Positions 19,102 to 28,996 of a stretch of DNA of 64,000 bases are shown one piece after another. The stretch's first letter is position 1; each line of letters opens with the position of its first letter. Source of the stretch: Ignavibacteriales bacterium (GTDB lineage Bacteria > Bacteroidota > Ignavibacteria > Ignavibacteriales > Melioribacteraceae); assembly GCA_021740915.1 (NCBI GenBank), contig JAIOYW010000001.1, positions 1 to 64,000 on the forward strand, in the 5' to 3' direction. Below the pieces are notes generated by a model. The model worked only from the letters and a program-made list of their open reading frames with translations. It had not been told where the DNA came from and made no database searches. The position numbers and the translations under genes are program-made.

Positions 19102-21492
19102 ATGAAAAACAAATATGGCTATTTCAGCGATGATTACAGGGAATTTATCATAACTGATCCGATGACACCCAGGCCATGGTTCAACTATATGTGGAATCAA
19201 AATTATGCCGGACTTATATCGCACACAGGAGGGGGATTCAGTTATCTGGATTGCCCCAGAGATAACAGAATTTCAAGAATGCGCTATAATTGTCTCCCCT
19301 GGGATAGACCCGGGCGATATGTTATACTCAAGGATACTGACTCTGGAGAATTCTGGTCACTAAGCTGGGCGCCCACAATTTCTGTGAAATATGATAAATA
19401 TGAATGCCGGCATGGTCAGGGATATACCGCTATAACCACTATTTACAATGGAATAGAAGCGACTATTACCTATTTCGTGCCAAGAGATAGAAATGCAGAA
19501 GTTTGGTATGTGTCAATAAAGAATGTTTCGGGACATGACAAAAAACTAGAAATTTATGGATTTCAGGAATTGATGATGGGCAATGCGCTTAATGATATCA
19601 TTAATCAGCCCAACGACAAACATTTCACAGAGATAAGATTTGATAAAGATCAGATGATGCTTAAAGCAACACGAAGATACTGGGTTCTTAATAAAAAAGT
19701 ATCAGTTGCACAGCCTAATATTGATTGGAAATACGAATTAAGTTTCACGACCAGTCTGAATATAGAGGGTTTTGATGGAAGTCTGGATAAATTTATTGGA
19801 AAATGGCGTTCAGAAGCTAATCCAATCTCTGTTGAGACCGGAAAAATGTCCGATTCTGAGATTACTGCCGGTGATCCGGTTGCTGCATTAAAATCATCTC
19901 TTTTAATTAATGCTGACTCTGAGACGGAGTTCTCATTTGTTCTTGCAATCAGAGAAAAATCTGCTCCGGAAAATGATGATGGAATCTACCTCCGGAATCC
20001 GGTTAACAGTCGGGCAGAATTACAGAAAGTAAAGGAATACTGGACAAATTATTTATCACATGTTTCAGTTAAAACTCCTGATGAAGATGTGAATCTAATG
20101 CTGAATGTCTGGAACCAGTATCAAACTGCCGTGACTTTTGATATGGCAAGAAATTCAGGTTATTATCATGGCGGACTTTTATTTGGAACCGGTATCCGGG
20201 ATCAGTTCCAGGATATTCTGGGAGTTGTAATCGCTGAGCCTGATAGAGTCAGGAATCGTTTATTGAATGCATTGAAATTTCAGTTTTCAAACGGATCAAC
20301 CCTCCATAATTTCTTTAAAATGACCGGAAGCGGTGAAAAAACCAATCATTCAGATACACCTCTCTGGATTCCTTTTGGTCTTATTGAATATTTAAATGAG
20401 ACCGGCGATTTATCTATCTTCAAAGAAAATGTGCCATTTTATGATGATGGGGACGCTACTGTTTATGATCATATGGTAAGAGCACTCGATTTTTGCATTG
20501 CTGCAACAACAGAACGGGGAATGCCAAAAATAATGAACGGTGACTGGAATGACACTCTTGATCATATCGGGCCGCACGGTAAGGGCGAAACAGTCTGGGG
20601 CGCTTTTTTTCTTGCGTATGTTTTGAAAAAAAGTTTTGAAGTGATTGAATTACATAATGATTGGACTACATTAGAAAGATGGAAATCAGCTTATGAAAAA
20701 CTTGGAAAAGTGACAAATGATCTCTGTTGGGACGGTGAATGGTATCTAAGAGCATTCAGGGATAATGGAAAACCGGTTGGTTCAAAAGTCCACAATCAAG
20801 GGAAGATATTTCTGAACACACAGACCTGGTCTGTTATCTCCGGGCTTGCACCAAAAGACCGGGCAAAAAGTGCACTTGATTCGTGTAAGAAATACCTGGA
20901 AACACCTTTTGGTATGCAGATAGTTTATCCGGCGTATAGAGAAATTGAAGATGATATTGGGCTTATCAGCAGGTGTGTGCCAGGGAAAAAGGAGAATGGA
21001 GCAGTATTCAATCATGCGTCTTCCTGGTTTATTCTTGCCTCGATACTTGCAGGGAATAATGAGGATGGCTTCCGTATTTATAAGAAAATGCTCCCTGTCA
21101 ACTCTTCAGAGGAAATTGATAAATATGAAGTTGAACCATATGTTTTTGCCGAGTATATTACAAGTCCGGAGCATGAGACTGCAAATCAGGCAAGTCACTC
21201 ATGGTTAACCGGAACAGCGGTCTGGATGTACCGGATTGCGCTTGATCATATTCTCGGTTTCAGAACATCTGCTTCCGGATTCACAATTAAACCGAACATC
21301 CCTGCTCATTGGGATGGATTTACTCTCAATCGCCGATTCAGAGGTAAAGATATCATGATTGCCGTTAATAATAGAAAAGAAGGTGAAGGGAATAATAATA
21401 AAGTCATGATAAACGGAAGTGAATTTTTTGGAGATATTATTCAAACAAAAGATTTTACCGAAAAAATAATCAATATTGAAATTGATATGTGA
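19102..21492 (+). CDS. GH94 family disaccharide phosphorylase (cellobiose/chitobiose phosphorylase-like)
   Basis: A 796-residue protein of usual GH94 length. The N-terminal beta-sandwich starts KYGYFSDDYREFIITDPMTP, like cellobiose and N,N'-diacetylchitobiose phosphorylases. The (alpha/alpha)6 domain has GTGIRDQFQDILG (361-373) and NGDWNDTLDHIG (479-490), with Asp481 at the general-acid position. These inverting enzymes use phosphate to split a beta-disaccharide into alpha-sugar-1-phosphate and a free sugar, saving ATP. No signal peptide, so it is cytoplasmic. As the last gene of the operon its product would feed the phosphohexomutase and possibly NanE. GlcNAc-containing substrates fit NanE best, but glucose-type specificity cannot be excluded from sequence. 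Confidence 0.9.
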   Translation: MKNKYGYFSDDYREFIITDPMTPRPWFNYMWNQNYAGLISHTGGGFSYLDCPRDNRISRMRYNCLPWDRPGRYVILKDTDSGEFWSLSWAPTISVKYDKYECRHGQGYTAITTIYNGIEATITYFVPRDRNAEVWYVSIKNVSGHDKKLEIYGFQELMMGNALNDIINQPNDKHFTEIRFDKDQMMLKATRRYWVLNKKVSVAQPNIDWKYELSFTTSLNIEGFDGSLDKFIGKWRSEANPISVETGKMSDSEITAGDPVAALKSSLLINADSETEFSFVLAIREKSAPENDDGIYLRNPVNSRAELQKVKEYWTNYLSHVSVKTPDEDVNLMLNVWNQYQTAVTFDMARNSGYYHGGLLFGTGIRDQFQDILGVVIAEPDRVRNRLLNALKFQFSNGSTLHNFFKMTGSGEKTNHSDTPLWIPFGLIEYLNETGDLSIFKENVPFYDDGDATVYDHMVRALDFCIAATTERGMPKIMNGDWNDTLDHIGPHGKGETVWGAFFLAYVLKKSFEVIELHNDWTTLERWKSAYEKLGKVTNDLCWDGEWYLRAFRDNGKPVGSKVHNQGKIFLNTQTWSVISGLAPKDRAKSALDSCKKYLETPFGMQIVYPAYREIEDDIGLISRCVPGKKENGAVFNHASSWFILASILAGNNEDGFRIYKKMLPVNSSEEIDKYEVEPYVFAEYITSPEHETANQASHSWLTGTAVWMYRIALDHILGFRTSASGFTIKPNIPAHWDGFTLNRRFRGKDIMIAVNNRKEGEGNNNKVMINGSEFFGDIIQTKDFTEKIINIEIDM

Positions 21493-21554
21493 AAGCTGGT
21501 TTTATTTAGTCATAATAATTTTATTATTTTACATATAACAAATAGTATTCAGCT

Positions 21555-24551
21555 ATGAGCCAGAGATTTAGAACTTACGGATTGAAATGCATTACCATAT
21601 TATTGTTTCTGACAGCCCTCCATTCCTCCTATGCTCAGAAAGGAAAAATATCGGGCACCGTTTTTGATGATCAGCTAAATGATCCTCTAATTGGTGTAAA
21701 TGTATTTATTGAGGGTACAACTACAGGAGCGACTACTGATCCACAAGGACGATTTGTAATTATCAATATTAATCCCGGAAAATATTCTGTAACAGCGAGT
21801 ATGGTGGGATTCGCACGGGTAACAGTCAGTGACGTAAGAGTTTCAATTGATCGTACCACAGAAATTAATTTCAGATTAAAAGATGAATCTATTCAGATTG
21901 AACAAATAATTATTAAGGCGGAAAAGCCGAAAATTGTTAAGGACAGGACTTCTTCGTCCACGACAATTGAGGATGAACAGATTAAAGCCGCACCTATTGA
22001 AGGTTTAAGAGGCGCAATGGATCTCTCCGCAAGTTTTGAAAAGAATGAAAAGGGAGATTATTCAGTAAGAGGATCCGGATCAAACGAAGTACAGTTTATG
22101 GTAAACGGAGTTACTCAGTCCACCACAAATACGAGTATTCCCGGTTACGGAGGCGCGGAAAAAGCTGACAATTCGTGGAAATTTGATGTCAATCCACTCG
22201 GTATTCAGCAGATACAGTTAATTACAGGCGGATTTTCTGCGGAATATGGTAATGCTCAGGCCGGGGTTGTAAATGTCGCTTTAAAAGAGGGCGGGCAAAA
22301 GTTCAACGGTGAGGTTCGAATGGAATACCGCCCTGCAGGTCAATATCATTATGGACCTTATATCTACGATCAATCGAACTTTGAATGGCAGCGATGGGGA
22401 AATCTGGATTATTGGTTCCAGCGTCAGAATGTTGTTCTGAAAGATCTGGATATTAATCTATATAATAAAATGTATGTATATAACACCGCTACGCTGCAGG
22501 ATTCACTTTCCGCAAAAAAAGAAATTGAATGGGCTCACAAGGTTTGGGTTGATAATCATTCTCCGTCTGAAGAAAATCCATTAGGCGTCTATGATTACCG
22601 TGACAGAGCTTATAAAAGATATCTTATAGGTTTTGGCGGCCCATTAGGCAAAAGACCTGATATTCTCAAATTTTACTTTTCAGGAGAATACAGGAGTAAT
22701 CCGACAAGACTTCCTACTCCGGAAAAAGATCAGGTTTATCAGAATTATATATTAAACGTAACCGCAACTCCATTACTCGGGCATAAATTTCAGGCTACAG
22801 GGACATTTCAGAAATATCGAGGCGGTCTTTTTTCAGGATCATCAGATATCAGATGGGCAGGCTTAAACTCTGTTGCCGAATCCGGAAAATATCATGTTTA
22901 TTTTGAACCGGTCAGAACTGAACAGACAGTTTCAGGTAGTTTTAAGTGGGTTTATACTATCACAAATACATCTTTTCTCGAGACAAATGTTTCGCATCAA
23001 AATGAAAAATATGAACTGCCGTATCTTTACCTTGTTACTATTAATAGTGAAAATGACAGGTTAGATAGTTTAGGTGACCCGCAGGGAGTGGTTTTAAAGA
23101 GGGGAATATGGTGGGAGTCAAGCTATTTCAGACAGCTCGAAGCAATAAGTACGAATTTTTATCAGGATTACCGGGCAAAAAACTATAATCTGAAAGCTGA
23201 TTACACAAATCAGGTGACTCAGACTAATCTCCTTAAAGCTGGTATGCGTTTGAATTACTGGGATGTTTTTAATAACGGTGTTAATTCAAGTTTCCGGGCG
23301 AACAGCTATGTTGCACATTATGCCGTGGCTGAATATTATAGGGCTTTTCCGCTTGATTATTCTTTTTATATCCAGGATAAAATGGAATATGAAGGAATGG
23401 TTGCTAATCTTGGCTTGAGGATTGAGGGTTATAATTTTCAGAGCAACCAGCCTCTGGACAGGTTCAGTCCATTCTATCAGGGGACTCAGGGACCCGGTTA
23501 TACCGGATCTCCTTTAACTAAATCTTCAGAATGGAAGAGCGTGATTCTTCCCAGACTCGGAATATCTTTCCCTATCGGTGAGAATACGGCATTTCGTATT
23601 CAGTATGGTCATTTTGCCTCTATGCCCGCATTCACTCAGGCTTTGACAACTAAAACATTCAGTGGATGGAGTGCGATAGGGAATCCTGATCTGGAACCAA
23701 AAAAAACAATCAATTATGAATTTGGGCTTCAGCAAGTAATAGAAAGTGATTTCAGAATTGACGCTGTTTTATACTATAACGACCGTGTTTCCCAGATCGA
23801 TGTTCAAAACATTGCCGCACTCACAGGCGATCTGCGGAATGGTTCCGGGTATCTTGAAAGTGATCCGTTGTATCTCTATCAGTCCTATGCGAATAATGCG
23901 TTCGGATCTACGATTGGATTCGAGTTGACATTTGAAAAAATTAATATTGACAGATGGACATACCGGTTAAGCTACAACCTGTCGCATACAACCCGGGGAA
24001 GATATGGAAGCAGTGTCGTTTTCCCCGATGAATTGATAAACCTTACAACCAGGGAAGCTACGGGTGAATTTTTATCTGAATCAGACAGGACTCACAATTT
24101 CCGGGGAATGGTTCAGTATTTCCTGAGAGATAAAGAGGGGATTGAATTTTTAGGAATTAAACTATTTGAAAATTCAGTATTCAGCATTTCTTATACAGCC
24201 AAATCAGGAATCCCATTTACTTATCCACCGGAATCAGCGCTTAAAGGAATATTAAATAACAGGCGATATCCTCTGGAATCCAATTTTGATTTCAACTTTA
24301 ATAAAAATATTATGATTGACGATTACAAAATAATTGTCGGTTTAAGGATTATGAATCTTTTTGACAATAAATGGCTTACACCCATGGACTCTTATAATGA
24401 ACAGGATAACAGAAAGGATTGGGTGGAGAAGGGCGTTACAGTTGATAATCCGGGCATTGATCCAACAAGGAAAAGTTATCTCCTGTATCAATACCGTGCT
24501 TATCGGAATGTTCCACGACAAATATACTTTACTTTAGGATTCGGGTTTTAA
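21555..24551 (+). CDS. TonB-dependent outer-membrane receptor with N-terminal regulatory-like domain
   Basis: A 998-residue outer-membrane protein. Signal peptide residues 1-27 end in SYAQ. A carboxypeptidase-regulatory-like beta-sandwich follows (about 30-115: GKISGTVFDDQLNDPLIGVNVFIEG), then a plug domain (about 125-245, with VRGSGSNEVQFMVNGV and GGFSAEYGNAQAGVVNV) and a large barrel ending in aromatic FGF. This is the SusC-like architecture, but no SusD partner is adjacent. It starts 62 bp after the GH94 gene and may share the transcript or have its own promoter in that gap. The next gene begins 4 bp downstream. It may import oligosaccharides for the upstream operon; equally it could belong to the secreted-protein/PorV-like module that follows. 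Confidence 0.9.
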   Translation: MSQRFRTYGLKCITILLFLTALHSSYAQKGKISGTVFDDQLNDPLIGVNVFIEGTTTGATTDPQGRFVIININPGKYSVTASMVGFARVTVSDVRVSIDRTTEINFRLKDESIQIEQIIIKAEKPKIVKDRTSSSTTIEDEQIKAAPIEGLRGAMDLSASFEKNEKGDYSVRGSGSNEVQFMVNGVTQSTTNTSIPGYGGAEKADNSWKFDVNPLGIQQIQLITGGFSAEYGNAQAGVVNVALKEGGQKFNGEVRMEYRPAGQYHYGPYIYDQSNFEWQRWGNLDYWFQRQNVVLKDLDINLYNKMYVYNTATLQDSLSAKKEIEWAHKVWVDNHSPSEENPLGVYDYRDRAYKRYLIGFGGPLGKRPDILKFYFSGEYRSNPTRLPTPEKDQVYQNYILNVTATPLLGHKFQATGTFQKYRGGLFSGSSDIRWAGLNSVAESGKYHVYFEPVRTEQTVSGSFKWVYTITNTSFLETNVSHQNEKYELPYLYLVTINSENDRLDSLGDPQGVVLKRGIWWESSYFRQLEAISTNFYQDYRAKNYNLKADYTNQVTQTNLLKAGMRLNYWDVFNNGVNSSFRANSYVAHYAVAEYYRAFPLDYSFYIQDKMEYEGMVANLGLRIEGYNFQSNQPLDRFSPFYQGTQGPGYTGSPLTKSSEWKSVILPRLGISFPIGENTAFRIQYGHFASMPAFTQALTTKTFSGWSAIGNPDLEPKKTINYEFGLQQVIESDFRIDAVLYYNDRVSQIDVQNIAALTGDLRNGSGYLESDPLYLYQSYANNAFGSTIGFELTFEKINIDRWTYRLSYNLSHTTRGRYGSSVVFPDELINLTTREATGEFLSESDRTHNFRGMVQYFLRDKEGIEFLGIKLFENSVFSISYTAKSGIPFTYPPESALKGILNNRRYPLESNFDFNFNKNIMIDDYKIIVGLRIMNLFDNKWLTPMDSYNEQDNRKDWVEKGVTVDNPGIDPTRKSYLLYQYRAYRNVPRQIYFTLGFGF

Positions 24552-24555
24552 TATT

Positions 24556-26604
24556 ATGAAGATTAAGAAATCGTTCTTATCGCTCTTTATCATGATTATA
24601 ATGCCGTTAAGTGTTTTTAAGGCACAATCTCAGGATATCGAATCACCTCTGCTTATTTTTAACAGGGGTGAACTTTGGCAAAGTATGTATCTTGGTAAAC
24701 ACGGACCGAGTTCATTTAGTGACTGGAGACGTTTAGGAATTGGATTAGATTGGCCCGGATTCGATCCAACCTGGGTTCGTGAAAATCTTGGCGGATCACC
24801 CTCCTACCTGGCGACCGGCGGTTTTTGGGTCGGAGCTAAAAAGATGAATGACAGTGTATTGACTGTTGAGGATTGGTCTATCTACGGGGGTTCTATCTCC
24901 GCGGATCCAATCGCCAAATATATTGTAACAAGGCACAGGAAGTATGAGAATCATGTCTTTCAGGATGGCACTGACCTTGGCGAAGAGTATATTAAAACTG
25001 TATGGGAATATAATCATCTGTATCAGAATGAATTCGATCTAGAACGGCAGCTTCCTATAAGAGTCACCCGATATAGCCATCAATGGAATGGGAGTGAACG
25101 TGACCAGAATTATATCATTCATGAATATATTTTCAAAAATATATCAAATGAATTACAGACATTATATCCAAATCGGGCAATTACTGATTCGCTAAAAGAT
25201 TTTTATCTCTTATTGAATTATGGGATTCATGCCAACTCCAGATCATGGACGATTTTATTTCCCACCGAAAAATCAGGTGCAAGAAACACCTGGTTTTTCC
25301 CTGATCCTTCAAGAAAGATGATTTATGGAAGAGCTGCAACTTATCTCGGGAATTCCGAGGGCAAGGGTGAATTTGGATTTTCACCTTCAAGGGGACCAAT
25401 AATTGACGGGAGGCAGACCGGTGAATGGCTTGCACCTGGTTACGTTGGATTTATGTTATTATATTCATCAAAGAATAAAAATAACAGGGAGACATACATA
25501 AATAAATTGGGATGGTCTGCAGGAGATAATTTGCAGGATCTTATTGGTCCGATGGATGGGAAAGGGACAGCGGAAGCAAGATATGAAGTTTTGCAAAATC
25601 CCTCATTGGCGGCGAATCCGGTATCAAGTCCACTCGATACATTATTTATGAGAAGGAACAGAATGTGGTCGATGATGTCGCTGGGTCCCTGGAATTTCTA
25701 TCCGGGTGATTCAATTAAAGTTGTATTCGCTGAGTTAGTGGACGGCGCTGATTACAAATATGCCATTGATGCTGGTGCACTCTCGGCAATAGGCAGTCTG
25801 GGGCTGAAAATATTTCAGGAAAGCGCAGATAAGGCAAAATTCACCTTCGATAATAATTTTAATCATCCCGATCCGCCTCAGGCTCCTGATTTTACTGTGG
25901 ACTTCAATAGAGATAATGAAGAACAACTGGCTATTGTGATATCCTGGGACGATACTAAGGAAAGTATTCCTGATCCTGACGATGGGCTTAATGATCTTGT
26001 GAAATACAAAATATATCGTTCGAATTATCTTCCAATCGGGCCCTGGGACAGTGTTGCAACAATCTCAAAGGGTGATCCCGCTTTTTATGAACCTGGAACA
26101 GGTGTCTATAAGTTTCTCGATACTACTGTATCAATTGGAGCCAGTTATTATTATGCACTGACAGCACTGGATTCCGGAAGGACTTTCTGGAATATTAACC
26201 CAGCTGCCAGGATGCCGGATACTCGTTCTATAAGGGTACCGGTATTGGAGTCATCTATATTTTCTAACAGAAAAACATCACCGTTTACGGCGACCATTGC
26301 ACCTGTCGACAATGTGAATAATATTTTTGTCGTCCCGAATCCATTTGTTATAGGTGAGGGGTATTCATTACCCGGTGATCAGGATAGAATTCAATTTGTC
26401 AACATTCCAAATCCCTGTACCATTAGAATTTTCAATGTTAGAGGTGATCTTGTAAAAACTCTTGAGGTTGATGCCGGATCAGGCGCAATTGCAGAATGGG
26501 ATCAGGTAACTGATTTTGGTCAATTCGTAGTTTCCGGAGTATATATATATCATGTTGAATCACCGTTTGGTAAATTTATTGGCAAATTTTCCATCATCAG
26601 GTAA
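24556..26604 (+). CDS. Secreted protein with C-terminal T9SS-like sorting domain
   Basis: A 682-residue protein with a signal peptide (about residues 1-26, ending SQ). Most of it (about 30-430) matches no domain I recognise and is rich in aromatic residues and Gly. About 455-545 looks like a fibronectin-III-like segment (VISWDDTKES...YKIYRS). The C-terminal 85 residues, beginning IFVVPNPFV and containing IRIFNVRGDLVKTLEVD plus VSGVYIYHVES and a final GKFSIIR, match the FlgD-like/Por C-terminal sorting domain type. It is probably exported and anchored at the cell surface. It sits 4 bp after the TonB receptor and overlaps or abuts the PorV-like gene, suggesting a surface complex. Function unknown. 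Confidence 0.75.
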   Translation: MKIKKSFLSLFIMIIMPLSVFKAQSQDIESPLLIFNRGELWQSMYLGKHGPSSFSDWRRLGIGLDWPGFDPTWVRENLGGSPSYLATGGFWVGAKKMNDSVLTVEDWSIYGGSISADPIAKYIVTRHRKYENHVFQDGTDLGEEYIKTVWEYNHLYQNEFDLERQLPIRVTRYSHQWNGSERDQNYIIHEYIFKNISNELQTLYPNRAITDSLKDFYLLLNYGIHANSRSWTILFPTEKSGARNTWFFPDPSRKMIYGRAATYLGNSEGKGEFGFSPSRGPIIDGRQTGEWLAPGYVGFMLLYSSKNKNNRETYINKLGWSAGDNLQDLIGPMDGKGTAEARYEVLQNPSLAANPVSSPLDTLFMRRNRMWSMMSLGPWNFYPGDSIKVVFAELVDGADYKYAIDAGALSAIGSLGLKIFQESADKAKFTFDNNFNHPDPPQAPDFTVDFNRDNEEQLAIVISWDDTKESIPDPDDGLNDLVKYKIYRSNYLPIGPWDSVATISKGDPAFYEPGTGVYKFLDTTVSIGASYYYALTALDSGRTFWNINPAARMPDTRSIRVPVLESSIFSNRKTSPFTATIAPVDNVNNIFVVPNPFVIGEGYSLPGDQDRIQFVNIPNPCTIRIFNVRGDLVKTLEVDAGSGAIAEWDQVTDFGQFVVSGVYIYHVESPFGKFIGKFSIIR

Positions 26605-26605
26605 A

Positions 26606-27553
26606 ATGTCGGTTATGAAAAAGATAATATTATTTATTCTTATTCTATGCTCTGCTGCAAATATTATAGCGCAGGAGTTTAAGAAAGCCGGTACCGCTGG
26701 ATTTGTATTCCTTGGCATTCCGGTTCACGCCAGAACAGCCGCACTTGGTGAGGCGTCCATTACTCTTCAGGATCTCAATTCAGCAGCAATTTTTATTAAT
26801 CCCGCGGTGCTGGACTTTGGAACCGACGAACATTCGGTAGCTGTCTCTTATTCGCCATGGATAGCTGATATCAAACATTATTCAGCAGCCTATTCTTTTT
26901 CTACCGAATTCGGTAGATTTGCTATTGGAGCCAATGTCCTTGATTATGGAACATTTCAACGGACTGTTAAATCAACCGGACAGCGATTTTTTGAAATTGT
27001 TGGTACTTATTCTGCAAATGCTGTTGCATTATATGCAGGATATGCAAAAAGATTAACGGACAAATTTTCGTTCGGATTTAATTTTAAGTACGTGAAAGAA
27101 AGTATTGATATTTATTCTGCATCGAATGTTCTTTTCGATGGAGGAATGATTTATTTCACAGGATTCAGGAATCTTAGAATAGCTGCAACTGTGCAAAATT
27201 TTGGTGTGGATGCCAAATTTATTAATGATTCTTTCAGAATGCCGTCAGTTTTAAGGCTGGGTATAGCAGATGATTTTTATCTTGATAATGCGGACACATA
27301 TCGGCTTACTTTACTTGTAGAAGCGCTTCACCCTGGTGATAATGAAGAACGACTTAATCTGGGAACTGAGTTCAGTTTCATTCGTTTATTTCAGATTAGG
27401 GCTGGTTACAAATTCTTCTATGATGAAGAAAGCCTGAGTCTGGGAATCGGAATTTCACCCGGAGTTTATCTGCCGGTCAATCTTGATTTCTCATGGTCCG
27501 ATTATGGGAGGCTTGGTAATTTAATGAGATTCTCACTTTCGATGGGGATATGA
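26606..27553 (+). CDS. PorV/PorQ family outer-membrane protein
   Basis: About 316 residues. The signal peptide ends ANIIAQ and is followed by KAGTAGFVFLGIPVHARTAALGEASITLQDLNSAAIFINPAVL, the typical start of PorV/PorQ family barrels (FadL-like, 14 strands in PorV). PorV shuttles T9SS cargo to the surface attachment complex; this copy may serve the secreted protein encoded just upstream. The frame extends back to 26552 inside the previous gene, but the ATG at 26606, with AGG about 5 nt upstream, lies immediately after the upstream stop and gives a proper signal peptide. The ATG at 26615 is also possible. It overlaps the next gene by 4 bp. Confidence 0.78.
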   Translation: MSVMKKIILFILILCSAANIIAQEFKKAGTAGFVFLGIPVHARTAALGEASITLQDLNSAAIFINPAVLDFGTDEHSVAVSYSPWIADIKHYSAAYSFSTEFGRFAIGANVLDYGTFQRTVKSTGQRFFEIVGTYSANAVALYAGYAKRLTDKFSFGFNFKYVKESIDIYSASNVLFDGGMIYFTGFRNLRIAATVQNFGVDAKFINDSFRMPSVLRLGIADDFYLDNADTYRLTLLVEALHPGDNEERLNLGTEFSFIRLFQIRAGYKFFYDEESLSLGIGISPGVYLPVNLDFSWSDYGRLGNLMRFSLSMGI

Positions 27554-28269
27554 TGAAAATGTTCAGAATAATTACGATCATTATTGTCTCTTTCAGTTCT
27601 TTTTTATTTGCACAGTTGAAAGATGTACAGGTTAGCTTTGAAAATATTACTCCCCTCGGAAAACGAATTGGAATAACTGACTCCAAAGCAAATGGACTAT
27701 CTGTCAGAATCAATTACGACATAGGCAGTGACCTTTCTTTTTTTATTAACGGCGGTATTCAAAGCTACACAATTCACCAGGAGAATGCGATTGCCAGATG
27801 GGATTGGCGTTTTTGGGATCGTTACGATGATTATATTAATATTACCTTACAGGGTCCTGATTATCAGTCAAGAATCGGTGTTGTTCAGAAAATGGATTTA
27901 ATCCCTATTATGCTCGGCTTATCCTATAGTATTGAAATTTCAAATGATTTTCTTTTGGAGCCATCTGTTGCCGGTGGTGTTTTTATTTACACCAGAAGGT
28001 TTTATGTTGAAGAATATTGGCAAAAGTATTTCGAGGAAATAGATTATACGTTTTCTTACAGCTATTACAATATTGCACCACAGAAAAAGGGGAATCCGAT
28101 AGCTTTCACAACAGGATTAAATGCCAGATATATTCTTACCGATTTTCTGGACCTGACAATGCAGTTGAATTACGTGCAGTTAGTGGATACTAAGGGTGAT
28201 CTCGGCTTCGCATATTTCCCATATAATAATGCTTTTAACATTGCAGCCGGTCTTGTTATTAATTATTAG
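27550..28269 (+). CDS. Small outer-membrane beta-barrel-like protein, unknown function
   Basis: A 239-residue protein with a signal peptide ending in LFAQ (about residue 22). The mature part alternates aromatic and polar residues in short strands (FFINGGIQSYTI, MLGLSYSIEI, LEPSVAGGVFIYTRRFYV, FTTGLNARYILTDFLDLTMQLNYVQLVD) and ends in a hydrophobic segment, as in 8-10-strand OmpW/OmpA-like barrels. The start ATG overlaps the PorV-like stop (ATGA). I do not recognise the family. It probably belongs to the same envelope module as its neighbours. Confidence 0.65.
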   Translation: MMKMFRIITIIIVSFSSFLFAQLKDVQVSFENITPLGKRIGITDSKANGLSVRINYDIGSDLSFFINGGIQSYTIHQENAIARWDWRFWDRYDDYINITLQGPDYQSRIGVVQKMDLIPIMLGLSYSIEISNDFLLEPSVAGGVFIYTRRFYVEEYWQKYFEEIDYTFSYSYYNIAPQKKGNPIAFTTGLNARYILTDFLDLTMQLNYVQLVDTKGDLGFAYFPYNNAFNIAAGLVINY

Positions 28270-28282
28270 TCTCTGAAGAATT

Positions 28283-28993
28283 ATGAAAATTAAATTAGAA
28301 ATTATTGCTGTTATTATTTTGATATCGGTTACGACAAATGCTCAGAAATATGGGGTATCGGTAACCGGAGGATTTTCTTACCAGGCACCTGTCAGCAGCC
28401 TGAATAACAGATTCCTTTCCGCAGCAGGCTATTTTTTGGGAGTTGGTGAGAATAATAAACAGAAATGGAATTGGAGCGGGACAATTGAATATATAAGTTT
28501 TGGTGATGCTAATGCCGAAAAATTCACTGTCACCAAAGAAGTCCAGGTTAATACAAACAATTATTCTTTCAACATACCCTTGAAAAACATTCGAGTCGAG
28601 TTGGAGATTGCCGGATTAAGTGCAGATGTGTCTTACAAAGCTTTTGATTTCGGATTTCTTAACACTGATTTTAGTTTTGGTTTTGGTATATACAGGTGGT
28701 ACTCATACAGAAGTGGAAGTTTCGATAGTTTGTTTGTCACGAATCCGGAAACAAGCCAGCCATTATTGGCGGCAGTGCTAAAGGTTCCTGAATTGACTCA
28801 AACAGATTGGAGCGGCGGCATAAATCTCGGGGTTGAAATTAAAATTCCTGTATATGCGCCCTTTACACTTTATTTTTCACCGAGATATAAATTGGTTATA
28901 GGAGAGCTATGGCCGAGTCTTGAGATCGGTTTTGAAAATATAAGCGGTTTTCAGATGTTTGATATGAGAGCCGGTGTAAAAGCCGAGTTTTAA
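28283..28993 (+). CDS. Small outer-membrane beta-barrel-like protein, unknown function
   Basis: A 236-residue protein with an N-terminal signal peptide ending TNAQ (about residue 20). The mature part consists of alternating strand-like segments (GVSVTGGFSYQ, WNWSGTIEYISFG, FSFGFGIYRWYSYRSGSF, FTLYFSPRYKLVIG) and ends with GVKAEF, a C-terminal Phe common in barrel proteins. It is similar in size and character to the preceding gene but not clearly homologous by eye. It starts 13 bp after that gene and is followed within 3 bp by a GHL10-type lipoprotein, so it is part of the same operon. Function unknown. Confidence 0.6.
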   Translation: MKIKLEIIAVIILISVTTNAQKYGVSVTGGFSYQAPVSSLNNRFLSAAGYFLGVGENNKQKWNWSGTIEYISFGDANAEKFTVTKEVQVNTNNYSFNIPLKNIRVELEIAGLSADVSYKAFDFGFLNTDFSFGFGIYRWYSYRSGSFDSLFVTNPETSQPLLAAVLKVPELTQTDWSGGINLGVEIKIPVYAPFTLYFSPRYKLVIGELWPSLEIGFENISGFQMFDMRAGVKAEF

Positions 28994-28996
28994 GAG

